A stretch of 64,000 bases of DNA from Proteobacteria bacterium HN_bin10 (GTDB lineage Bacteria; Pseudomonadota; Alphaproteobacteria; Caulobacterales; Aquidulcibacteraceae). The translations under genes were made by a program, and so were the position numbers. The notes below the pieces were generated by a model, which ran no database searches, had not been told where the DNA came from, and saw only the letters and a list, made by a program, of their open reading frames with translations. How positions within the stretch are numbered: position 1 is the first letter of the stretch; every line of letters begins with the position of its first letter. This document shows, in pieces, positions 8,640 to 17,266 of this stretch. The stretch lies in NCBI GenBank assembly GCA_002083515.1, contig LWDN01000055.1, positions 30,034 to 94,033 on the forward strand, in the 5' to 3' direction.

Positions 8640-11090
8640 ATGAGGCGATTGCTGTTGGCGTGCGCGGCGTTGGCGATGGCGGCAAGCGCGGCGAGCCAGC
8701 CCTTGCCTGACGATATCCGCTCCGCCGGCGTGACGGTTCAAGAATACAACGAAGAGATCGAGACCATCCGGGCGCTCGCCCGCGCGCGCGGCGCCGACGC
8801 GCGCAATGCGCTGGCGCGGCTGTTTGCGGAGCGCAGCTGGGGCGCGATGCAGCAAGGCGATTACCCGCTGGCGGCGCGATACGCGCTGGCGGGATGGCGT
8901 TTTGCGCCGGCAAGGGAGGGAGAGTACGCAGCCTTGCTTGGACGCATCATGCACGAGACGCCCGAAAGCCGCGTCCTGCGCGTGGGTTTCGATCTGTTCG
9001 ACGCAGTTATCAGCCCGGACGGCCGAAAGCTCGTCACCTTCGGCCGCAATCGCGAGGCGGTGGTGTGGGACATTGACGGCGAACGCGAGATCACCCGCCT
9101 CACAGGGCACGAGGCCTGGCTCTCGAGCGCTGCATTCAGCCCGGATAGCCGTCAGATCGTCACCAGCGCGGAAGACGATACCGTGCGTTTGTGGAGCGCG
9201 GAGACGGGCGATGAAATTCGGCGTTGGGAAGGTGAGACAGTCGCAGGAGAGGTATGGTTCAGCAGTGACGGCGGTTCTGTTTTCGCGGCTGGGTTTTGGT
9301 TGCGTGGCGAAGCCGGTGCTCACCGCTATGAGATTGCGCGATTCAATGCTGTAACTGGGGCGGCGGAAGAGAGCTTGGAACGCAGGTCGATCTTTGGCGC
9401 CAGCTCGGATGGGCGGCGGACAGTTCGCTCTCCCGGTGGGAGGCGTTACACCGAATTCGAACTACTCGACGCAACAGGCGCTGTCGTCGCGATCCTCTCG
9501 CACGGCGAGCACAGCGCCCGCCGCGCGGTTTTTAGCCCAAATTCGCGCCATGTCGCCACGTGGGGAACCAGCGGTCCGGTCTGGATTTGGGACGCTGAAA
9601 CGGGTGCGCCTGTCACTACCTTGAGCAGGCATGGCGACAACATAGCCGGCGCCAACGCTGAGGATCGTGAAATCTTTGGCGTGGCTTTCAGCCCAGATAG
9701 TCAGCGCATAGCAACCGCTTCCGCTGACCGCACCGCACGCATTTGGGACGCGCAATCGGGCGAGCAGCGCGCGGTCCTGCGCGGCCACACAGATTTCGTC
9801 ACCGAAGCGCGTTTCACGCCGGATGGCCAGCGAATCGTGACCGCGTCGAGTGACGGCGCCGCACGCATTTGGCATGCGGAACCGGATCGCCTTGAGGCGA
9901 CGTTGGCGGGGCACGAAGGTGGGATCAATGCTATCGCCTTCAGCCCGGATGGTGCGCGCTTGCTGACGGGTGGCGGTGATGGGCGCGCGCTGCTGTGGGA
10001 CGTGGCCGGCCAGCGGGAATATGGTCGGTTGGACCAGCATGCCTACAGAATTTCTCGTGTCGGCTTCAGCCCGGACGGTCGCTTCGCTCTCACCGCGGGC
10101 GGCCTGACTGTGCGCGTTTGGGACGTCACCCATGCTCCCCATCAGGTGGCGCAATTTGAGAACATTCGCGGCGCGATAGGACCCTTTGTCTTTAGCCCAG
10201 ACGGTTCGCGTCTTGCTGTCGGCGTCAGCAACGGTCAAGGAGAGCCCCAACCGGCGCCGCTTTGGGACGTCGAGAGCTGGACGCAGATTGGCGCGAGCCA
10301 AGGTGATCTTGGCCAACCGCATAGCGTGTTCTTTCGCGGACGCGATGCTTACGCGGCAATCTTCTCTGGTCTCACGATCTCAATTGGCCCACTGGACGGC
10401 AGCCCGGCAGTTGAGCGGATTAGAGATCCGGACTCAGTGGGCTTTTTGTTCGGGTCGATCAGCGGCGACGGCGCGCGCCTTGTCGATGACGATGGTCGCC
10501 TCTGGGATGTCGAAAGCGGCCGTCTAATTATTGACGCGAATTTCTTCCGTCCTGGGGTGGTGTTCAGCGCCGATAACCGTCATGTCCTTATGGTTCCCCG
10601 CTCGCCGCTGGACGGCGCCCTCAACGTCGGCCACCTTTTCGACGCTCGAAACGGGGAACTACGTGCCGTGCTTCGCGCCGATGCGGGTGACATGCTGGTG
10701 GCGACGTTCAGCGCAGACGGCGCGCGGATCGCGGCGTCCTTCGCAGATGGCAGTTTGCGGGTGTTTGATGCCGCCAGCGGCCGTGAGATGGCGGCCTTCG
10801 CAGGTTCGCGTGGATCGGCTGTCGCAATTCAGTTTAGCCCTGACGGCGCGCTTCTGGCATCTGGCGGGTCCGACCGATTGATCCGCCTCTGGGATACGCG
10901 TCGTCTAGCTCAGCCCATGTCACAACTCGCGCGCGACGCCTGCGCAAGTTTGCTCTCGCCGAACACGCGCATTTTTTCCGACATCGAAATCGGCGCCGAT
11001 CCGCTGATCCGCGAAGTTTGGCTCCGCGGCGGCCGGGAACATCGCGACGTCTGCGAGGGTGTCGCCGGCGCGCCGCCGCTCGCAAACTGA
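8640..11090 (+). CDS. Secreted WD40-repeat protein
   Basis: 816 residues: a signal peptide (LLLACAALAMAASAASQ), a helical N-terminal region, then about a dozen WD40 blades marked by repeated FSPDGR/FSPDSR and IWDAxxG/LWD motifs from about residue 120 to 755. It ends in a short Cys-containing tail (ARDACASLL...HRDVCEGV). WD40 propellers are protein-protein platforms; no kinase, caspase or NTPase domain is attached. Preceded by a strong GGGGGGAGCGGG ribosome site. Function not known. Confidence 0.85.
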   Translation: MRRLLLACAALAMAASAASQPLPDDIRSAGVTVQEYNEEIETIRALARARGADARNALARLFAERSWGAMQQGDYPLAARYALAGWRFAPAREGEYAALLGRIMHETPESRVLRVGFDLFDAVISPDGRKLVTFGRNREAVVWDIDGEREITRLTGHEAWLSSAAFSPDSRQIVTSAEDDTVRLWSAETGDEIRRWEGETVAGEVWFSSDGGSVFAAGFWLRGEAGAHRYEIARFNAVTGAAEESLERRSIFGASSDGRRTVRSPGGRRYTEFELLDATGAVVAILSHGEHSARRAVFSPNSRHVATWGTSGPVWIWDAETGAPVTTLSRHGDNIAGANAEDREIFGVAFSPDSQRIATASADRTARIWDAQSGEQRAVLRGHTDFVTEARFTPDGQRIVTASSDGAARIWHAEPDRLEATLAGHEGGINAIAFSPDGARLLTGGGDGRALLWDVAGQREYGRLDQHAYRISRVGFSPDGRFALTAGGLTVRVWDVTHAPHQVAQFENIRGAIGPFVFSPDGSRLAVGVSNGQGEPQPAPLWDVESWTQIGASQGDLGQPHSVFFRGRDAYAAIFSGLTISIGPLDGSPAVERIRDPDSVGFLFGSISGDGARLVDDDGRLWDVESGRLIIDANFFRPGVVFSADNRHVLMVPRSPLDGALNVGHLFDARNGELRAVLRADAGDMLVATFSADGARIAASFADGSLRVFDAASGREMAAFAGSRGSAVAIQFSPDGALLASGGSDRLIRLWDTRRLAQPMSQLARDACASLLSPNTRIFSDIEIGADPLIREVWLRGGREHRDVCEGVAGAPPLAN

Positions 11091-11116
11091 CTGCGCCCAC
11101 CTGACGCACGAAAGAT

Positions 11117-11142
11117 GGCGGCAAAACCACGGTCTTGCCGCC
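11117..11142 (+). terminator. Hairpin after the WD40 gene, possible terminator
   Basis: GGCGGCAA pairs with TTGCCGCC across a ten-base loop in the gap before dxs. There is no T-run after it, so it may be a factor-dependent stop or simply an intergenic palindrome. Confidence 0.3.
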
Positions 11143-11208
11143 GTCCGGGCGTCGCTTTCGCCGGGGAACAGGGCTACATTTGATCCAGGTCAAACGGCTG
11201 AGGACTGA

Positions 11209-13125
11209 ATGGCGCCCCAAACCCCGCTCCTGGACCAGATCAAGCTCCCGGCCGATCTCAGAAAATTGGAGGGCCACCAGCTCCGCCAAGTGTGCGACGA
11301 GCTGCGGGCCGAGACGATCAGCGCCGTGTCGCAAACCGGCGGCCATCTGGGCGCGGGGCTCGGCGTTGTCGAATTGACGGTGGCGCTGCACTATGTGTTC
11401 GACACGCCGCGCGACAAAATCATCTGGGATGTCGGCCACCAGGCCTATCCGCACAAGATCCTCACCGGCCGGCGCGACCGCATCCGCACGCTGCGCCAGG
11501 GCGGGGGGCTTTCCGGTTTCACCAAGCGCGCCGAGAGCGAATACGATCCGTTCGGCGCCGCCCACGCCGCCACCTCGATCTCCGCCGCGCTCGGTTTCGC
11601 GGTGGCGCGCGATCGTCGCGGCGAGGATAGCTGCGTCATCGCCGTGATCGGCGACGGCTCGATGTCGGCGGGCATGGCGTACGAAGCCATGAACAACGCC
11701 GCCGAAACCACCAAGCGGCTGATCGTTGTTCTGAACGACAACGACATGTCGATCGCCCCGCCCGTGGGCGGCATGTCGACCTATCTGGCGCGGCTTGCCG
11801 CCACCAAGACCTATCGGCGCATCCGCAAGACGGCGAAGAGCGTCGCGTCAGCGCTCGGGGAAACCATCCACGACATCGCAAAGAAAACCGAAGAATACGC
11901 GCGCACCATGGTCACCGGCGGCACCTTCTTCGAGGAGCTGGGCTTCCATTATCTAGGGCCCTTCGACGGCCACGATATCGACGTGCTGTCGCGCGTGCTC
12001 GCCAACGCCAAGGAATACGACGACCGCCCGGTGCTGATCCACATCGTCACCAAGAAAGGCAAGGGCTACGCCCCGGCCGAAAACGCCGCCGACAAGTATC
12101 ACGGCGTCACCAAGTTCAATGTCGTGACCGGCGAGCAGGCCAAGGGCGCGAGCGCCCCGAGCTACACCAAAGTGTTCGCGCAGGCCTTGGTGCGCGAGGC
12201 CGAGAAGGACGAGAAAATCGTCGCCATCACCGCGGCGATGCCGTCGGGCACCGGGCTCGATCACTTCGGCCAGCGCTTTCCGGATCGCACTTTCGATGTC
12301 GGCATCGCCGAGCAGCACGCGGTGACGTTCGCTGCGGGCTTGGCGGCCGACGGCATGAAGCCGTTCGCGGCGATCTACTCGACTTTCCTGCAGCGCGGCT
12401 ACGATCAGGTCGTCCACGATGTCGCCATCCAGAAGCTGCCGGTGCGCTTCGCCATGGACCGCGCCGGGCTGGTCGGCGCCGATGGGCCGACGCACGCGGG
12501 CTCGTTCGATGTCGGCTATCTGGGCGCGCTGCCGGGCATGATCTTGATGGCCGCCGCCGACGGCAACGAGCTGTCGCGCATGGTCGCCACCGCCGCCCAA
12601 ATTGACGACCGCCCCAGCGCCTTCCGCTATCCGCGCGGCGACGCCGACGGCGCGCTTGGGCCGGACGCGGCGATCCCGCTCGAAATCGGCAAGGGCCGCA
12701 TCGTCCGCGAGGGCACGAGCGTCGCGCTCTTGAATTTCGGCGCGCGCATGGGCGAGGCCAACAAGGCCGCCGACAAGCTCGCCGCCATGGGGCTCTCGGC
12801 CACGCTCGCCGACGCGCGCTTCGCCAAGCCGCTGGACGAAGACCTGATCCGGCGCCTGGCGCGCGAGCACGAAGTGCTGCTGACCATCGAAGAGGGCGCG
12901 CAAGGCGGCTTCGGCGCGTTCGTGCTGCACTTCCTCGCCGCCGACGGGCTGCTCGACCGCGGCCTCAAAATCCGCACGCTGACGCTGCCCGACGTGTTCC
13001 AGGATCAGGACAAGCCGGAAGCCATGTACGCCGCCGCCGGGCTTGATGCGGACGCCATCGCGGGCGCCGCGCTCCTGGCGCTGGGGCGGGGGGTGAATGA
13101 TCTCTCCGCCGGCGCTTCGGCTTAG
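11209..13125 (+). CDS. dxs: 1-deoxy-D-xylulose-5-phosphate synthase
   Basis: 638 residues, the usual Dxs length. It condenses pyruvate and glyceraldehyde 3-phosphate using thiamine diphosphate, the first step of the MEP isoprenoid pathway. Seen: [17 protein letters not shown], the ThDP/Mg motif [17 protein letters not shown]...NDNDMSI, the second-domain [15 protein letters not shown] and the transketolase C-domain. The ATG follows the upstream gene by 118 bases. No neighbour shares the pathway. Confidence 0.97.
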   Translation: MAPQTPLLDQIKLPADLRKLEGHQLRQVCDELRAETISAVSQTGGHLGAGLGVVELTVALHYVFDTPRDKIIWDVGHQAYPHKILTGRRDRIRTLRQGGGLSGFTKRAESEYDPFGAAHAATSISAALGFAVARDRRGEDSCVIAVIGDGSMSAGMAYEAMNNAAETTKRLIVVLNDNDMSIAPPVGGMSTYLARLAATKTYRRIRKTAKSVASALGETIHDIAKKTEEYARTMVTGGTFFEELGFHYLGPFDGHDIDVLSRVLANAKEYDDRPVLIHIVTKKGKGYAPAENAADKYHGVTKFNVVTGEQAKGASAPSYTKVFAQALVREAEKDEKIVAITAAMPSGTGLDHFGQRFPDRTFDVGIAEQHAVTFAAGLAADGMKPFAAIYSTFLQRGYDQVVHDVAIQKLPVRFAMDRAGLVGADGPTHAGSFDVGYLGALPGMILMAAADGNELSRMVATAAQIDDRPSAFRYPRGDADGALGPDAAIPLEIGKGRIVREGTSVALLNFGARMGEANKAADKLAAMGLSATLADARFAKPLDEDLIRRLAREHEVLLTIEEGAQGGFGAFVLHFLAADGLLDRGLKIRTLTLPDVFQDQDKPEAMYAAAGLDADAIAGAALLALGRGVNDLSAGASA

Positions 13126-13132
13126 CGGGAGC

Positions 13133-13214
13133 GGGGCAGTGGGCAGTAGGGAGTAGGCAGACGGCGCGGGGCCACGCCAGTCCCCTATTGCCTACTGCCT
13201 ATTGCCTACTGCCC
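13133..13214. repeat. Internally repetitive hairpin, GGCAGTA/TATTGCC family, copy 1
   Basis: Left arm is built of GGGCAGT-type units (about 13133-13160), right arm of TATTGCC/TACTGCC units (about 13183-13214). The arms are complementary to each other with a GC-rich loop between. Found directly after dxs. See the family finding. Confidence 0.75.
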
Positions 13215-13249
13215 GATCTCCGTCACGACCGTGACGGAGATCGCTTTTT
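13215..13249 (+). terminator. Rho-independent terminator of dxs
   Basis: A perfect 12-bp stem GATCTCCGTCAC / GTGACGGAGATC with a four-base loop, followed by GCTTTTT. This is a textbook intrinsic terminator on the plus strand, 90 bases after the dxs stop. Confidence 0.8.
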
Positions 13250-13305
13250 CCTATTGCCTAGTGCCCACTGCGTATTGCCTAATCTGCGTCGCGATAGCGA
13301 CGGAG
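13250..13305. repeat. Second, degenerate copy of the repeat-plus-hairpin unit
   Basis: CCTATTGCCTAGTGCCC...TATTGCC units are followed by a CGTCGC-GATA-GCGACG hairpin that is visibly homologous to the terminator just upstream (CCGTCACGACCGTGACGG). The whole repeat-arm-plus-hairpin block therefore looks tandemly duplicated, and the second copy has drifted and lost its T-run. It abuts the next gene's start region. Confidence 0.6.
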
Positions 13306-13313
13306 AATCTACC

Positions 13314-13397
13314 ATGGCCAAGGGTCAGCAGCGCTCCAACAAAGAGAAGCGCAAACCGAAGAAGAACACCGACGACAAGAAGGGTGGGAAGAAGTAG
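13314..13397 (+). CDS. 27-residue lysine-rich small protein
   Basis: MAKGQQRSNKEKRKPKK then NTDDKKGGKK: a tiny, extremely basic protein. Short MAKGQQRSN-type proteins of unknown role are widespread in proteobacteria, which is why I accept it despite the length. The ATG at 13314 has CGGAG about eight bases upstream; the frame is open further up, but only through the intergenic repeat units. Likely binds nucleic acid by charge; no function is known to me. Confidence 0.7.
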   Translation: MAKGQQRSNKEKRKPKKNTDDKKGGKK

Positions 13398-13399
13398 GG

Positions 13400-14314
13400 T
13401 CAGCGAAGACTAGAAATTTGGCGTGTACCGCGTCGTCGCCGTGAGATTTCTCTCATGGATCCGCGGGTGCGAGGGATGTCCAGCCCCGGACCGAAGAACA
13501 TGATTTCTGTTCCGTCGGTGCGGTCGCGTGCACTGTATCCGACTGAATAGACCAGACGCGGTGCGTCACGGTACAGTGCGCGAATACTCGGCGTGTTGTC
13601 GTACGAAACAAGCCATTTCGCGATTTTTGTGGCTTGAATGGCCTTCGCAACCCGCTGATGGTCTTGGGGCTGATAGTAATCGTAATAGAGGTGCCGTCCC
13701 TTCTCAAAGTAGGGAGGGTCCAGATAGATCAGGGTCTTTGCATTCCAAGACTTCTTATGTCGTTTGAGGAAGGTTAGAGCATCCTCATTTGTGAGCGTAA
13801 TCCGAGCCCGCATGTTCGCTATTTGCTCGACGCGTTGAACGAGTTCGGCTGCGTTGTAACGTGCTCCTATCTTCCAAGGGCCTGTTTGATCCACGCCCCC
13901 GATTATCCCTCCATTGAGGATGCCCGAGCGGTTGGTGCGGTTGAGAAAGAATGTCGCGAAGCCAAGCGAAAGAGGGTCGCGAGCCTCTTTAAATATCCGT
14001 TTCTGCCGCTGCCAACTTGGTACGCTGAGCTTTGTATCTCGGACTAACCTGCAGAACTCGTCCGTAAAATTTATTGCAGAGTACCAGAACGCATAAACCG
14101 GGACGCTAAGATCGTTGATCCAAATGTGTTTGACATACTCTTCGAGCAGAAGCTCGATGGCTATTCCCGCCCCTCCCGCGTACGGTTCGACATACTGCCC
14201 ATCTTCAAGGCCATTGGTAACCACCACTTCTTTCAGATACGCGGCGAGCTTTCCTTTACCGCCTGGGTATCGCAGCGGGCTGAAGTTTCCAGTTCTTGAT
14301 CGCTTCTCGGACAT
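13400..14314 (-). CDS. D12-class N6-adenine DNA methyltransferase (Dam-like)
   Basis: 304 residues. It has the Dam/DpnM order of motifs: FSPLRYPGGK (motif X, residues ~11-20), YVEPYAGGAGIAIELLL (motif I, SAM binding) and IYLDPPYFEKG (motif IV, DPPY). It transfers a methyl group from SAM to N6 of adenine; target site unknown. It lies 9 bases after the ParB-like gene, clearly the same operon, with no restriction endonuclease recognisable beside it. Base composition is visibly lower in GC than both flanks, indicating horizontal gain. The C-terminal tail is Arg-rich and not conserved-looking. Confidence 0.88.
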   Translation of the reverse strand: MSEKRSRTGNFSPLRYPGGKGKLAAYLKEVVVTNGLEDGQYVEPYAGGAGIAIELLLEEYVKHIWINDLSVPVYAFWYSAINFTDEFCRLVRDTKLSVPSWQRQKRIFKEARDPLSLGFATFFLNRTNRSGILNGGIIGGVDQTGPWKIGARYNAAELVQRVEQIANMRARITLTNEDALTFLKRHKKSWNAKTLIYLDPPYFEKGRHLYYDYYQPQDHQRVAKAIQATKIAKWLVSYDNTPSIRALYRDAPRLVYSVGYSARDRTDGTEIMFFGPGLDIPRTRGSMREISRRRRGTRQISSLR

Positions 14315-14323
14315 ACTAAGCGA

Positions 14324-15673
14324 CTACTGCCAGATGTGTTCAAAAAACCTCTCGGTTTCGTCCCAGAGCGCGGTGAGCTCTGATGCCGAAGGGGTCGCGA
14401 ACGAATGATGCACGAAGTCATGCAGCCGTTCGACCGAGAACACGCGGTTCTTCACTGACATTGCGCGATTCACCGGACTTAGTTCCTTCTTTGGCACGCC
14501 GGCTCCTTCCAGATGCGCAACGACTTGGTCGATCTTCTTTTGAAGCGAGAGGTCCTTCTTGTGACCGCCTACAACAGTGGTCGTAGGCAGACCGTTCTTT
14601 GAGGAATAGTGATCGACAGACAACTCAAGAAACACGCGCAGCATCACGCCGCCTGCAAAGGGCGTGTCGCTCGCCGAGAGCTGCGACAACTCGTAGAGCA
14701 CCGCTCCGGCCTTCTTCGAAGATACCTTGAAGGGTAATTTCGCAGGAGCAACTGTGGAGCGCGCGCGGGGATTGGAAACCCTAGTAAGAGACTTGCCAGG
14801 GGGCTTCACTTTGGCCGATCGTCGTCGCCGTTCGATCGTGATCTCGGCAAGCGGGCGCGGGGTAGTCTTTTTCGAAAGGCTCGCGCGGTGCGCTTTTGGA
14901 AAGCGCTTCAAATATGTCGCCATGTCATCGACGGTGTTGTGACTTCGGCTGTCGACGCGGCCCTCCGCGATGTCAAGAACTAGCCGCTGCAGCGGCTTCA
15001 ATATCTCCCTCGGATCGATCTTTGCGTACATCACGCCTTTGTCGACTTCGATGCCAAGTAAGGGTCTTATCTTGGAGGACTGAACAAATCTCCCAAGTGT
15101 TGTTCCTGAAAGATTGTTTGCGATGCGTCGAGCTTGCTCCCCCGTAAAGGCGCCGTTCCTCATGACAAATTCGAACACATCACCAGTTCGCTTGTCGCCC
15201 GCGAACCTTTCGCGCGCGAGGGTCTCCCACGGCACTACCCCGACGCCTTCGTTTTGGCCGGTGTGGCGTAGCTTGATCCATCGACGAGCTTCGTCGCGAC
15301 TTTCCGCCTCGCAACAAATGATGGGTTCGATTTTGGATCGATTGAACCTGTCTGCAAGACTTAGGAATCGAGTTTGCAAAGCCGGCGGCATCGCCATCCG
15401 TCGGATAAGCGCAGGATTGTTGAGCAGCTTAAGCGCCGCGAGACGGCGATTTCCCTCTGCCGTTACATAGCTGTCGCCGTCGGCAATCACGTACATGAGT
15501 TCGATGGGGTTTAGGCCGGCATCGATTATATCTGAAGCCAGGTTCGCGAGTTTCTGGCCCTGTTCTTCGATGATTTTCTGAAGGGCCTCGTTCTGGCTTT
15601 CTGTTTCACCGATCCGTGGGTTTTCGCTGTCGAGCAACAGCTCGTCGATGGTCAATTCAATGTACTCGGACAT
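14324..15673 (-). CDS. ParB/Srx-like N-terminal domain protein with helical C-terminal domain
   Basis: 449 residues. The N-terminus looks like a ParB/sulfiredoxin-type domain: an early LTIDELLLDSENPRI strand, then DGDSYVTAEGNRRLAALKLL, where EGNRRLAA corresponds to the ParB GERRxxA box. The middle is helical; the C-terminal ~130 residues (LRVFLELSVDHY...ERLHDFVHHSF...WDETERFFEHIW) look like an all-helical domain with an Arg-x5-His pair at about 416-422, reminiscent of HEPN nucleases; that is my inference. GAGGAG precedes the ATG at 15673 by three bases; the frame is open for another 150 bases upstream without a better start. Not the chromosome-segregation ParB: no KorB-type HTH, no parA beside it. 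Operon with the methylase; low GC. Confidence 0.8.
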   Translation of the reverse strand: MSEYIELTIDELLLDSENPRIGETESQNEALQKIIEEQGQKLANLASDIIDAGLNPIELMYVIADGDSYVTAEGNRRLAALKLLNNPALIRRMAMPPALQTRFLSLADRFNRSKIEPIICCEAESRDEARRWIKLRHTGQNEGVGVVPWETLARERFAGDKRTGDVFEFVMRNGAFTGEQARRIANNLSGTTLGRFVQSSKIRPLLGIEVDKGVMYAKIDPREILKPLQRLVLDIAEGRVDSRSHNTVDDMATYLKRFPKAHRASLSKKTTPRPLAEITIERRRRSAKVKPPGKSLTRVSNPRARSTVAPAKLPFKVSSKKAGAVLYELSQLSASDTPFAGGVMLRVFLELSVDHYSSKNGLPTTTVVGGHKKDLSLQKKIDQVVAHLEGAGVPKKELSPVNRAMSVKNRVFSVERLHDFVHHSFATPSASELTALWDETERFFEHIWQ

Positions 15674-15775
15674 GCGGCTCCTCGGGCCTATCCTGCGCCT
15701 GATCCTGCAGGTTAGGTGCAGAAACGTCAATGTAGTACGTAATCGCCGAAGCGTCCGTCTATGTTTGGGCCCAAA

Positions 15776-15880
15776 GGGAGGTCCCCGCGAGCGGGGAAAG
15801 TGGCCGAAGGGCCGATGGGAGTTCACCCCCTCCGTCAGTTCGCTGCGCTCACTGACACCTCCCCCGCGAACGGGGGAGGA
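15776..15880. repeat. Palindromic interspersed element (GGGGGAGG type)
   Basis: GGGAGGTCCCCGCGAGCGGGG on the left and CCTCCCCCGCGAACGGGGGAGG on the right, with CTCCGTCAGTTCGCTGCGC between. This layout is familiar from interspersed palindromes in alphaproteobacteria. It sits between the start of the ParB-like gene and the end of fliE, at the edge of the low-GC insert. Confidence 0.65.
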
Positions 15881-15907
15881 GTTGAGTGTGGAGCGCCCCC
15901 GCCCCCC

Positions 15908-16213
15908 CTAAATCGGCATGCGCAGGATTTCCTGGTACGCGCTGATCACCTGGTCGCGCACGGCGATCACGGTTTGCAATTGCGTCTCCGCCGCGGCGAT
16001 GGCGGTGACGACATCGACAATGTCGGCCTGGCCGGCGGCGACGGCGAGCGCCTGGTTCTCGGCGACATTGGCGCTCGCGCCGGCCTGGCGGATTGCCTCT
16101 TGCACAAGATTGCCGAAATCGACGCCTTCGGCGCCCGCCGCCGCGCCGCCGCCTTGCATCGCTTGCGCCGCTTGCTGATAGGCGCGCGCGGCTGAGACTG
16201 GGTCGATTGCCAT
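15908..16213 (-). CDS. fliE: Flagellar hook-basal body protein FliE
   Basis: 101 residues, the normal FliE size. It forms the junction between the MS ring and the rod. The C-terminal half has the family pattern QADIVDVVTAIAAAETQLQTVIAVRDQVISAYQEILRMPI. Last gene of the minus-strand flgB-flgC-fliE operon, four bases after flgC. Confidence 0.93.
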   Translation of the reverse strand: MAIDPVSAARAYQQAAQAMQGGGAAAGAEGVDFGNLVQEAIRQAGASANVAENQALAVAAGQADIVDVVTAIAAAETQLQTVIAVRDQVISAYQEILRMPI

Positions 16214-16217
16214 CTAT

Positions 16218-16628
16218 CTATCTCCGCAACAGATCGAGGGCGCGGTTGGTCATGGTGCGCGCGGCTTCGATCATGTTCAAATTGGCTTCGTAGGCGCGGG
16301 TGGCCTCGCGCATGTCCATCATCTCGACCAGGGTGTCGACGTTCGGCAGCCGCACATAGCCGTTTTCGTCGGCGGCGGGATGGCTCGGATTGTACTCTTC
16401 GCGGAAGGCGGTCATGTCGGCCGTCGCGCCTTTGACCTGAACGCCGCGCGCGCCGGAGGCGAGCGTGGTGGTCTCCAGCAGCGGAATGCGGCGGCGGAAC
16501 GGGTCCTCGTTCGGGCTGACGCCGGTGGAATTGGCGTTGGCGACGTTCTCGGCGGCGATGCGCATGCGCACGGTCTGGGCGCGCATGCCGGAGGCGGCGG
16601 CGGCGATCGCGGCGGCGATGTCGGTCAT
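16218..16628 (-). CDS. flgC: Flagellar basal-body rod protein FlgC
   Basis: 136 residues; proximal rod subunit. The N-terminus AAASGMRAQTVRMRIAAENVANANSTG is the rod/hook signature, NPSHPAADENGYVRLPNVDTLVEMMDMREATRAYEANLNMIEAARTM the conserved C-terminal part. The ATG at 16628 gives this canonical N-terminus; the frame is open further up only through the repeat-bearing gap to flgB. Confidence 0.95.
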   Translation of the reverse strand: MTDIAAAIAAAASGMRAQTVRMRIAAENVANANSTGVSPNEDPFRRRIPLLETTTLASGARGVQVKGATADMTAFREEYNPSHPAADENGYVRLPNVDTLVEMMDMREATRAYEANLNMIEAARTMTNRALDLLRR

Positions 16629-16653
16629 GGCGCAGCTCCGCCGCTTGCGTACG

Positions 16654-16741
16654 TCGCCAGTCGCCAGTCGCCAGTCGCGCCCGGCGTGGAACTCCATTTA
16701 CTACAGGCTCGCGAATTGGCGATTTTTCTATTGGCGATTGC
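16654..16741. repeat. Internally repetitive hairpin, TCGCCAG/TTGGCGA family, between flgB and flgC
   Basis: Three exact tandem TCGCCAG units (16654-16674) face two TTGGCGA-containing units (16711-16740). The arms pair imperfectly, with G-T pairs. It lies inside the flgB-flgC operon gap, so it is probably transcribed. Confidence 0.65.
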
Positions 16742-16749
16742 CGTCATGA

Positions 16750-17160
16750 TCATCTCCCCGGCGCGCGCGCGGCGAGGCGCATGAGTTCGAGGCCCTTTTG
16801 GTAGAGCGCGATGCCGGTTTCGAACGCCATCCGCGTCTCGGCGGCGCGCGCCATCTGCTCTTCGAGCACCACGGCGTTGCCGTCGATGGTGGTTTCGCTG
16901 TCGTCGCGGGTGACGATCTCAGCGCGCGCCGAGCCGCCGCCTGGACTCATGTGGGCCGCCTGCGTCTTGCTCATCGTCAGCCCGCCGCCGCCGGACGCCG
17001 ACGCCAGCATGCGCTCGAAGCCGGACGTGTCGACGTCGCGCGGGCGATAGCCGGGCGTCGAGGCGTTGGCGATGTTCTCCGAGATCAGCCGCTGGCGCTC
17101 GCTCAATTGATCGAGGCGAGCGCGAAGCAGACTAAAGAAAGGCGTGTTGGCGAGATCCAA
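16750..17160 (-). CDS. flgB: Flagellar basal-body rod protein FlgB
   Basis: 136 residues; proximal rod protein. Family marks: LRARLDQLSERQRLISENIANASTPGYRPRDVD at the N-terminus and ARAAETRMAFETGIALYQKGLELMRLAA at the C-terminus. First gene of the minus-strand operon, reading away from fliO across a 160-base divergent region that holds CtrA-type boxes. Confidence 0.95.
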   Translation of the reverse strand: MDLANTPFFSLLRARLDQLSERQRLISENIANASTPGYRPRDVDTSGFERMLASASGGGGLTMSKTQAAHMSPGGGSARAEIVTRDDSETTIDGNAVVLEEQMARAAETRMAFETGIALYQKGLELMRLAARAPGR

Positions 17161-17221
17161 GCGAACCGACTCTTTCCCCGACTCGGGGGCTGCAAACTTT
17201 GCCTAGTCGAACCGAACATGG

Positions 17222-17236
17222 TTAAGCGCGACTTAA
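17222..17236 (+). promoter_or_regulatory. CtrA box (full TTAA-N7-TTAA)
   Basis: TTAA at 17222-17225 and TTAA at 17233-17236 separated by exactly seven bases. This is the consensus for the cell-cycle regulator CtrA, known in Caulobacter to drive class II flagellar genes. It is placed between the divergent flgB and fliO operons and the genome region also encodes CckA, the kinase at the head of the CtrA phosphorelay. Confidence 0.75.
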
Positions 17237-17251
17237 TTTCGGGGGCGTAAA

Positions 17252-17266
17252 TTAAGGCCTCGTTTA
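17252..17266 (+). promoter_or_regulatory. Second, near-consensus CtrA box
   Basis: TTAA at 17252-17255, seven bases, then TTTACC at 17263-17268: one mismatch to the TTAA-N7-TTAAC consensus. It is 30 bases from the first box, that is three helical turns centre to centre, closer to fliO. Confidence 0.5.

Noticed and set aside
13133..13310. CRISPR-like array in the TATTGCC/TACTGCC units
   Set aside because: Units are 7 bases with no unique spacers, no leader and no cas genes; the arms form a hairpin.
13188..13397. Longer 69-residue version of the small basic protein
   Set aside because: The extra N-terminus is only translated repeat and hairpin DNA; the conserved MAKGQQRSN start at 13314 has its own ribosome site.
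14324..15673. Chromosome-partitioning ParB
   Set aside because: Only the N-terminal ParB-like box is shared; no ParB HTH region, no adjacent parA and no parS-like site seen; the operon partner is a methylase.
17185..17205. Sigma-54 promoter in the flgB/fliO gap
   Set aside because: GGGGGCTGCAAACTTTGCC has only a loose GG/GC resemblance and wrong flanks; the CtrA boxes are far better supported.
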